Assembly (NCBI GenBank): GCA_030668755.1
Contig: DAOVEW010000135.1
Span: 1 to 5,079, forward strand
Length of the DNA: 5,079 nt
Source of the DNA: Bacillota bacterium
GTDB lineage: Bacteria > Armatimonadota > Hebobacteria > Hebobacterales > Hebobacteraceae
Direction: 5' to 3'
The stretch's first letter is position 1. Every line of letters begins with the position of its first letter. Of the stretch, positions 1 through 3,963 are shown piece after piece. The notes under the pieces are model-generated. The model saw only the letters and a list, made by a program, of their open reading frames with translations. It did no database searches and had not been told where the DNA came from. A program made the translations under genes and the position numbers.

Positions 1-260
1 GCCACCCGCACACCCCACAGATGCCGGTTCAGCCAGAGTCCCAGCAGCAGCAGCACGAACGTGACAATATGCAGGGGTCCGCCCAGTGCCGCCGCCAGCG
101 CCGATCCCCGTGCGCCCAGGACCATCAGCCCGACCTGCACAAGGGCTGCCAGCACGAAGGCCCACGGCGCCCGGAGGTCCAGCTCCTTCAGCCGGCCCAG
201 CCGACCGCCTCCGATCGCTATCCCGACGATGACCGTCAGCACTGCCGCGTCGAGCAACAC
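1..260 (-). CDS. DUF5317 family membrane protein (5' part; runs off left edge)
   Basis: This is a conserved integral membrane protein of unknown function; the first 86 codons are visible and the C-terminus lies beyond the left edge. The start is GTG at 258-260, chosen because the minus strand carries a strong ribosome binding site, GGGGAGGTG, five bases ahead of it. Residues about 2-17 form a first hydrophobic helix, followed by the family's hallmark glycine/basic stretch GGGRLGRLKELDLRAPW (17-33). Two more hydrophobic helices lie at about 34-50 and 62-78, and the segment ends in LWLNRHLWGVRV. The order of helix, GG-R-L-x-x-L, RAPW, helix, helix with NR matches my knowledge of DUF5317. The family's conserved C-terminal NGG-MP segment would be outside the window. 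The gene lies 105 bp downstream of the antiporter gene on the same strand and could be cotranscribed with it. No function is assigned. Confidence 0.8.
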   Translation of the reverse strand, partial: MLLDAAVLTVIVGIAIGGGRLGRLKELDLRAPWAFVLAALVQVGLMVLGARGSALAAALGGPLHIVTFVLLLLGLWLNRHLWGVRV

Positions 261-276
261 GGCTTCACCTCCCCGC
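254..276 (-). promoter_or_regulatory. Ribosome binding site that fixes the DUF5317 start
   Basis: Reading the minus strand, GGGGAGGTG is followed by AAGCC and then GTG (258-260). This near-perfect anti-16S match at normal spacing selects the GTG start. The earlier GTG in the same stretch meets a TGA after ten codons. Confidence 0.7.
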
Positions 277-365
277 CGCGAACTCCGGTTCAAGTCCCGG
301 TGGCGACGAGATCCCTTCCACAACCGCGCTATCCGGGCCCGCGAGGCTGATAGGCGAGGCGCACA

Positions 366-1316
366 TCAACCCGGCCGGGAAAAAGCAATCACCAGAAAGG
401 CCGCATATGCTGCTCCCGCAATCACTCCCCATACCCTTCCAACCCCCTTCTCCCGCAAGAGCAGTGGCAGCATCAAGAAAGCAAAGAACAGCATGAGGGG
501 GAACTCACACTTCAAAGTCTCGGGCGCAACATGAAGCGGCGCTATCAACGACAACGTTCCGGCAACCATGCCTATGTTGAAAACATTGCTGCCAATGATG
601 TTGCCAACGGCAATCTCCCTCTCCCCCTTCCAAGCTCCGACTACAGTCGTCGCCACCTCTGGCAGCGAGGTGCCAATGGCCACCACCGTGGCGCCGATTA
701 TGAACTCAGGAACCCCGAACACACTCAGGATTTGCACCGAAGAGTCGACAAGGAGCTTTGAACCCGCCGAAAGGCCGACTAGGCCAAGAAGGATAAGAAT
801 CAGGGTGCGAGGCAGCTTCGATTTGTCCGGGACATCCCCTTGGAGGCGAGATTGTTGATCTCGATTCTCTCGCGAGAGGATGCCTGTATACACGATAAAC
901 GCGATAAGACTCATAACAAGTATCGCCCCCTCGATCCTTCCAATAATCCCTCCTGTAAGGGCGGCACCGAACAGGGCAAGAGATAGAGCAATCATCGCCG
1001 GATACTCAACAACTAGGTTGCGCCTGGAAACGGCGATAGGCGCTACCAGAGCGGCCACGGCCAGCGCAAGCCCAACGTTGGCTATATTGCTCCCAACCAC
1101 ATTCCCCAGCGCGATGTCCTTCTTGCCCATAAGCACAGCAACAAGGCTGACCACAAACTCGGGGGCGGAAGTGCCGAAGGCCACTACCGTCATGCCGATG
1201 ACCATCTTTCTGATCCCAAGGCACTTCGCCGTGAACGAGGCGCCACGCACTACAAGTGACCCCGAGAAGAAGAGTAGGACTATCCCAGCAGTGAGAAGAA
1301 GGATGTGGACTAGCAT
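366..1316 (-). CDS. Calcium/sodium antiporter (CaCA family, YrbG-like)
   Basis: This is an inner-membrane cation exchanger of 316 residues, the usual length for bacterial YrbG/NCX_Mj-type members of the CaCA superfamily. These proteins exchange Ca2+ for Na+ or H+. Both inverted alpha repeats are intact. The first has GTSAPE at residues 48-53 and GNVVGSN at 71-77; the second has GTSLPE at 215-220 and GNIIGSN at 238-244. The glutamates and asparagines of these motifs form the ion site in this family. Hydrophobic segments fill both halves. A short basic and polar cytoplasmic loop (about 147-170, ENRDQQSR...DKSK) joins them, and the protein ends in a last helix at about 295-312. The start is ATG at 1314-1316; the ribosome binding site is weak (GCAGAG). 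The stop is TGA at 366-368. It probably leads a transcript into the DUF5317 gene. Ion specificity cannot be told from sequence; other CaCA members exchange K+ or H+. Confidence 0.95.
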   Translation of the reverse strand: MLVHILLLTAGIVLLFFSGSLVVRGASFTAKCLGIRKMVIGMTVVAFGTSAPEFVVSLVAVLMGKKDIALGNVVGSNIANVGLALAVAALVAPIAVSRRNLVVEYPAMIALSLALFGAALTGGIIGRIEGAILVMSLIAFIVYTGILSRENRDQQSRLQGDVPDKSKLPRTLILILLGLVGLSAGSKLLVDSSVQILSVFGVPEFIIGATVVAIGTSLPEVATTVVGAWKGEREIAVGNIIGSNVFNIGMVAGTLSLIAPLHVAPETLKCEFPLMLFFAFLMLPLLLREKGVGRVWGVIAGAAYAAFLVIAFSRPG

Positions 1317-1353
1317 AGCTCTGCGCCTGTTCTTGATATGATTTCGAAAGCGG

Positions 1354-1367
1354 CACTCCTTGGAGTG
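1354..1367. promoter_or_regulatory. Perfect inverted repeat upstream of the antiporter
   Basis: CACTCC-TT-GGAGTG is a perfect 6-bp inverted repeat with a 2-base centre, 38 bp upstream of the antiporter ATG. The position would suit an operator. However, GGAGTG recurs in the adjacent tandem repeat, so it may simply be the outer edge of that repeat. I saw no clear -35/-10 pair for the antiporter. Confidence 0.2.
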
Positions 1368-1422
1368 GAGTGAAGCCCTCTGCCTGGACAGTTAGGAGTG
1401 AACCCCTCTGACTGGACAATTC
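1367..1422. repeat. 28-bp tandem direct repeat at the IS3 remnant edge
   Basis: Two adjacent 28-bp units, 1367-1394 and 1395-1422, agree at 24 of 28 positions. Shared core words are GGAGTGAA, CCCTCTG, CTGGACA and TT. The second unit runs to the transposase stop codon (tca at 1421-1423, read TGA on the minus strand). It contains TGACTGGACAATTCAGGGGG (1409-1428), which looks like an IS3-family terminal inverted repeat beginning with TG. A weaker third match begins at CCCTCTGAC, 1441. The array is probably a duplicated IS end or a relic of two IS ends. Confidence 0.6.
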
Positions 1423-1687
1423 AGGGGGTCGCGATGAGCACCCTCTGACGGGCTGTTTTTTCGCCCGCCTGAGGCGGGTAAAGGTTGTTCTCGAACTCAA
1501 CAGGTCTCAGACAGCCCAGTGCCGCGCGCAAGCGTTCTCGCTTGTACAGCCGCTCGATGAACGCCGGGATACACCCCGCTACCCTTTCGGGGTTCTGGTA
1601 TTCGGCCAGCTTCACCTTCTCATGTTTCAGCGTCTGAAAGAAGCCCTCTGCTGGCGCCCTGCCCCGCGCCTTGTGCCCGCCACACCT
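1421..1687 (-). pseudogene. IS3-family transposase OrfB, C-terminal fragment
   Basis: Only the last part of an IS3-family DDE transposase (integrase core) survives. Reading the minus strand from about 1657, the frame gives APAEGFFQTLKHEKVKLAEY and then IERLYKRERLRAALG before PVEFEN. This is the hallmark end of OrfB: the catalytic glutamate in the [AM]E-[SG]-FF motif, TLK-E, a Y-R-R-LH-ALG-type stretch, and P-EFE. The DN that normally precedes the glutamate motif is replaced by GR, and upstream of about 1657 homology is lost; a TGA lies in frame at 1688-1690. The first two-thirds, with the other two catalytic aspartates, and OrfA are missing, so it cannot be active. The frame ends with TGA (1421-1423) inside the IS-end-like repeat, typical of IS3 elements. 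A tail of about 20 residues after PVEFEN contains a palindrome. It abuts an MFS fragment; the junction lies at about 1655-1690. Confidence 0.85.
1464..1478. repeat. GC-rich palindrome CCCGCC-TGA-GGCGGG
   Basis: This is a 15-bp near-perfect palindrome inside the 3' end of the transposase fragment, next to a run of six T (1456-1461). On the minus strand the hairpin is followed by A residues and on the plus strand the T run precedes it. It is therefore not an intrinsic terminator in either direction. It resembles short dispersed GC palindromes found in some GC-rich genomes. Confidence 0.4.
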
Positions 1688-2108
1688 TCATTGCGACGCC
1701 TGCCAGGGCCGGCCCCAGCGCCAGCCCCGCCAGGTAAGAGGTGTTCACGACGTTCATCGCCACCCCGCGCTGTTCCCGGGGCACGTGGTCCGGCACTCCC
1801 GCGAACAGCGGCGGCCACAGCGCTGCCGCGCCCACGCCGTCCAGCGCCCGCAGCGGCACCAGCACGAGCAGGATCAGGACGGGCGTCGCCAGGAACACGT
1901 CGAGCGGCACGGTGCAGATGACGGTCGGGGTGATGACACACAGGGCAAGCCCCCCCGAGGCGAAGAGGATCTCGGCCACAATCGCCACGACGGCCATGGG
2001 GCCGAGGACCGGGTATTGCCGAAAGACGGCGACGTAGATGCGGTGCAGGAAGCGGAACCTGGGCGAGATGACCCCAGAGGCCACCTCGCCTTTCTCCGCG
2101 GCGGCCAA
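1620..2108 (-). pseudogene. MFS transporter, truncated and internally deleted N-terminal fragment
   Basis: The open frame of 162 codons starts at TTG 2106-2108, preceded by AAGGA four bases upstream. It begins with a polar arm (residues 1-31, including RFRFLHRIY) and a first helix, VLGPMAVVAIVAEILFASGG (34-53). It then jumps to a segment typical of helix 4 onwards: LRALDGVGAAALWP (86-99), the loop DHVPREQRG (107-115), and a motif C-like GLALGPALAG (128-137). About 55 residues expected between helix 1 and helix 4, covering helices 2-3 and the usual D-R-GRR loop, are absent, so there has probably been an in-frame deletion. Homology stops at about 1685; the last residues (WRAQGAGQ to the TGA) are the IS3 fragment read in another frame. 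A full MFS protein has about 400 residues, so this is a remnant. It follows an rtcB tail copy by 14 bp. Confidence 0.75.
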
Positions 2109-2120
2109 GCGGTCCTTGCG

Positions 2121-2187
2121 CCTACCCCTTCATCACCCCCATCGGCCTCAGCCTTGCCACCATCTTCGAGATGCCGGCCCCGTGGCA
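2121..2187 (-). repeat. Near-identical 67-bp copy of the rtcB 3' end
   Basis: These 67 bases match 3897-3963, the end of the genuine rtcB, at 65 positions; the two differences are a T/C and a C/T. Read on the minus strand it encodes CHGAGISKMVARLRPMGVMK then G and the TAG stop (2122-2124), with one change (K to R) from the real protein. Identity stops sharply on both sides: GCG versus CGC to the left, GGC versus CGT to the right. It lies immediately upstream of the MFS fragment. It is either a gene-tail duplication made by site-specific integration or the residue of a larger rtcB duplication. Confidence 0.9.
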
Positions 2188-2374
2188 GGCAGCCCGAACA
2201 GGAACCCCACCAGCACCACCATTGTCACCGGCACCATCCTACCAAGCGCTGGATATCAGATGAAGATCCCGATGTACGTCCTGTGGAAGACGCTTAATAG
2301 GAGCGAGGCTACCCTTTGGGCAATCTCGCTTCTCCCCCGCAGCGGCCGAGCACTCCCGTCTTGGCCCGGGGACC
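2188..2374 (-). pseudogene. Second, diverged MFS 5' fragment with an in-frame stop
   Basis: Read on the minus strand in the same phase as the TAG of the adjacent rtcB tail, this stretch encodes SEIAQRVASLLLSVFHRTYI, then GIFI, a TGA (2256-2258), then YPALGRMVPVTMVVLVGFLF and GLP. It aligns with the N-terminal arm and first helix of the other MFS fragment: GEVASGVIS..., HRIYVAVFRQYPVLGPM. Over 88 ungapped bases I counted 51 identities by hand. The TGA sits where the partner has CGG (Arg), as expected from a CGA to TGA mutation. Homology ends at 2188, exactly where the 67-bp rtcB tail begins. No start codon is evident. This is a pseudogene; the MFS assignment rests on its homology to the better-preserved copy. 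Confidence 0.65.
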
Positions 2375-2452
2375 CCTATCCCTTCATCACCCCTATCGGC
2401 GTCGGCATCGCCACAACTATCGCCACAACTGTGGAGATTCCAGCGCCGTGGC
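2375..2452 (-). repeat. Diverged third copy of the rtcB 3' end
   Basis: Read on the minus strand this encodes GHGAGISTVVAIVVAMPTPI then GVMKG and TAG (2376-2378). The genuine RtcB end is CHGAGISKMVARLKPMGVMK then G. By hand count about 52-53 of 67 aligned bases agree, plus a 12-bp in-frame insertion. The insertion is a perfect tandem duplication of ATCGCCACAACT (2407-2430 on the plus strand). The catalytically important HGAG start and the terminal KG survive, but nothing upstream of about 2453 aligns with rtcB. It is clearly older or more foreign than the 67-bp copy. Confidence 0.75.
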
Positions 2453-2555
2453 CCATGGCCCAAAGGCAACGGTTGGAGCAAGTCTGCCATTCTTCCATTG
2501 CCAGAACAGTCGTTTGCTAATGTCGCCAACAGACGCATGCTTCTTGGAAAAGTCA

Positions 2556-2585
2556 TTGACGAAACGGCGCAATACGGGATAAAAT
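2556..2585 (+). promoter_or_regulatory. Sigma-70-type promoter for the MraZ-like gene
   Basis: TTGACG (2556-2561), an 18-base spacer and TAAAAT (2580-2585) match the -35 and -10 consensus at five of six positions each. Transcription would begin near 2592. That places the initiation point downstream of the earlier in-frame TTG (2498) and ATG (2537) and supports the TTG at 2615 as the real start. Confidence 0.6.
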
Positions 2586-2614
2586 GGAGGATAGATTGCC
2601 CTGGTGGGACTGAA

Positions 2615-3073
2615 TTGGCAGGTTTTGGAAGACAAGATATCGAGGAACGGACCGAACTGGCGGAGTGCGTCGGCGAGTATCCGCGTTCGCTAGGCACTAC
2701 AGGGAGAATCCTGCTCCCGGCACCTTTCCGTCGCGCGGTAGGGAGGAAACCTAGCCTCGGACTCGCGTTCGGTCAGACCCTCGCCCTGTTTTCCGATGAC
2801 CAGCGGCGCATACACGAGGCAGCGTACTCCCAGCGAGAGTTCCTCGACGTACGCGCGAGAGAAGAGGCGATCCTATGGCGCTCGTCGCTCAGGCAAGTGG
2901 ACGTAGACAAGCAAGGGAGGCTGGTTATCCCGAAAAAGACGCGCGACAAGCACGGACTGACGCGGCGAATTGTCCTCGTCGGAGCTGTCAATCGAGTCGA
3001 GATCTGGCCAGCCGCTGAATGGCAGCGCTTCACTGAGAGAGCCAGTGCGAGACTCAAGTGGGACGCACAATAA
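2615..3073 (+). CDS. MraZ-like transcriptional regulator (double SpoVT/AbrB fold)
   Basis: This is a 152-residue DNA-binding protein of the MraZ family, close to the usual length of about 140-150. MraZ proteins carry two swapped-hairpin (SpoVT/AbrB) half-domains and assemble as ring-shaped oligomers that bind promoter repeats. The first half-domain is GEYPRSLGTTGRILLPAPFR (20-39); the common D-x-K-G-R turn is here G-T-T-G-R. The second is well kept: VDVDKQGRLVIPKK (95-108), KHGL (112-115) and VLVGAVNRVEIW (120-131). I chose TTG 2615 because a promoter lies at 2556-2585 and GGTGGG precedes the codon. The frame stays open back to TTG 2498, but those extra residues have no MraZ counterpart. No rsmH or other dcw cell-division gene follows, so it looks like an orphan paralog rather than the standard dcw repressor. 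Codon and base composition are less GC-rich than in rtcB. Confidence 0.8.
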   Translation: MAGFGRQDIEERTELAECVGEYPRSLGTTGRILLPAPFRRAVGRKPSLGLAFGQTLALFSDDQRRIHEAAYSQREFLDVRAREEAILWRSSLRQVDVDKQGRLVIPKKTRDKHGLTRRIVLVGAVNRVEIWPAAEWQRFTERASARLKWDAQ

Positions 3074-3079
3074 GTCGCG

Positions 3080-3166
3080 ATGATGATAGCCATCACAGTG
3101 GGCGGCAATCTCGCCGCCTACGGACTAACTTGGGCAATTCCTGGGGAGTACCTGCCAATCCGCTAA
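3080..3166 (+). other. Possible 28-residue hydrophobic small ORF
   Basis: ATG at 3080, six bases after the MraZ-like stop, opens a 28-codon frame. It encodes MMIAITVGGNLAAYGLTWAI followed by PGEYLPIR and TAA. The peptide could span a membrane once. There is no convincing Shine-Dalgarno sequence, and a strong stem-loop lies inside the frame. I report it only as a candidate; it may be non-coding. Confidence 0.15.
3098..3121 (+). other. Strong GC stem-loop between the two plus-strand genes
   Basis: GTGGGCGGC pairs with GCCGCCTAC around a 6-base loop AATCTC: nine base pairs, one of them G-U. No T tract follows, so it is not a standard intrinsic terminator. It could stabilise or attenuate the mRNA downstream of the MraZ-like gene, or block a 3' exonuclease. 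The rest of 3074-3266 shows no other clear signal except the ribosome binding site at its end. Confidence 0.4.
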
Positions 3167-3254
3167 CTGCCTCTGTCGGCCTTACCACAGCAATCACTGC
3201 CAAAGACCTCGTCGGCGGGTGCGTTCCGTTTACCCACATAGCGCGAAAGCGGCG

Positions 3255-3269
3255 AGGAGGTGGACTGTG
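3255..3269 (+). promoter_or_regulatory. Ribosome binding site fixing the GTG start of the membrane coiled-coil gene
   Basis: AGGAGG followed by TGGACT and GTG (3267-3269) is a perfect Shine-Dalgarno sequence at six-base spacing. It favours GTG 3267 over the in-frame GTG at 3219, which has no such site. Confidence 0.75.
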
Positions 3270-3875
3270 GGCGAGTGGCTGCAGAACGAGCAGTTCCAGT
3301 ACTTCATCCCATTGCTCGTCTATGTGCTCCTGGAATCCCTTGTAAAGATCCTTACCCGATGGAGCAAAGAGCGAAGTGAGAAGCTGCGGCTGGAACTCGA
3401 CGCGCAAAAGGAGGATTCCCGACAGGAGACCTTTCGGATCGCCATGCGCGAAATCGCCAAGCGCGCTGCCGAACGCGAGCCTTTGCGGGTGGCCTGCGCA
3501 AACATGCAACAAGTCGTGACTCCGCCCGAGTTGGCTGTCCCCAACACGCTCAGGGAGTCGCTGGAAGCTATTCTCGTCCAGATGAAGCGGCAGTCCCAGT
3601 TCCAGCAAGAGATCCTAGCGTTGGCCTCAAGCCTCGCGGCCGGACCGGGGACAGCAAGCAACGCCTACCGAAGTCCCCCTCGCCCCAAGCAATCCGCCAG
3701 GCGTCCGACTGCTCCCCGCGATCACGAGCGTCTGCGCCGAGCGGCAGAGAACTGCGCGACGGTCCAGGCCCTCCTTGATGCCGTCGAGCGCAGTTGGTCG
3801 GCGGTCCATCACGGGCAGGGACAGCTCTTTCCCGAAGAGAGCTCGGTCACTACTCCCACGGGCGGTAAGCAGTAA
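3267..3875 (+). CDS. Single-pass membrane protein with coiled coil, unknown function
   Basis: I do not recognise this 202-residue protein. Residues 10-29 (FQYFIPLLVYVLLESLVKIL) form one membrane helix near the N-terminus. The basic segment that follows (RWSKERSEKLR) suggests the bulk faces the cytoplasm. Residues 31-71 are a charged helix rich in K, E and R with coiled-coil character. Residues 93-125 are another amphipathic helix (LRESLEAILVQMKRQSQFQQ...). A Pro/Arg-rich linker occupies about 134-152, and a last predicted helix, LRRAAENCATVQALLDAVER, lies at 156-175. The tail is polar (FPEESSVTTPTGGKQ). The start is fixed by a perfect ribosome binding site. The gene lies 193 bp after the MraZ-like gene and may share its promoter; I saw no convincing promoter in the gap. 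It converges with rtcB, the stops being only 22 bp apart. Its shape suits a membrane-anchored scaffold or structural partner, but that is inference. Confidence 0.7.
   Translation: MGEWLQNEQFQYFIPLLVYVLLESLVKILTRWSKERSEKLRLELDAQKEDSRQETFRIAMREIAKRAAEREPLRVACANMQQVVTPPELAVPNTLRESLEAILVQMKRQSQFQQEILALASSLAAGPGTASNAYRSPPRPKQSARRPTAPRDHERLRRAAENCATVQALLDAVERSWSAVHHGQGQLFPEESSVTTPTGGKQ
3823..3843 (+). other. Inverted repeat near the 3' end of the membrane coiled-coil gene
   Basis: AGCTCTTT and AAGAGAGCT face each other around a CCCGA loop, giving an 8-bp stem with one G-U pair, 30 bp before the stop. It lies inside the coding region and no T run follows. It might contribute to 3' end stability at this convergent junction, but could be incidental. 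Confidence 0.2.
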
Positions 3876-3896
3876 TCCCCCGCTCTCCCGTTCCGC

Positions 3897-3963
3897 CCTA
3901 CCCCTTCATCACCCCCATCGGCTTCAGCCTCGCCACCATCTTCGAGATGCCGGCCCCGTGGCA
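3897..3963 (-). repeat. Genuine rtcB 3' end, parent of the displaced tail copies
   Basis: These 67 bases encode the last 21 residues of RtcB (from CHGAG) plus the stop codon, and recur at 2121-2187 (65/67 identical). With that copy they bracket 2188-3896 as direct repeats. A repeat that includes a gene's 3' end and stop, leaving the gene intact, is the geometry left by elements that integrate into gene ends. Confidence 0.85.

Noticed and set aside
285..318. tRNA-like T-arm on the plus strand (GGTTCAAGTCCCGG followed by TGGCGACGA)
   Set aside because: The T stem has a mismatch, and no D-arm, anticodon arm or complementary 5' acceptor strand lies at the right distance upstream. It also overlaps the start of the DUF5317 gene. 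I regard it as chance.
21..534. Overlapping plus-strand open frames opposite the DUF5317 and antiporter genes
   Set aside because: Their products are low-complexity Pro/Arg/Ser-rich peptides typical of GC-rich antisense frames, and the minus-strand genes explain the region.
1456..1478. Intrinsic terminator at the GC palindrome with adjacent T run
   Set aside because: The T run precedes the hairpin on the plus strand, and the minus strand has A residues after it, so neither direction has the hairpin-then-U order.
1671..2297. Long plus-strand frame rich in His, Gln and Arg across the MFS fragments and rtcB tail
   Set aside because: The composition is that of an antisense shadow frame, and it crosses two unrelated pseudogene pieces and a repeat boundary.
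2498..2614. Longer N-terminal form of the MraZ-like protein starting at TTG 2498 or ATG 2537
   Set aside because: A good promoter lies inside this stretch with a start point near 2592, there is no ribosome binding site before either codon, and the added residues do not resemble MraZ.
3219..3266. Upstream GTG start for the membrane coiled-coil protein
   Set aside because: It has no Shine-Dalgarno sequence, whereas GTG 3267 has a perfect one. The extra 16 residues would put a basic, non-conserved tail ahead of the membrane helix.
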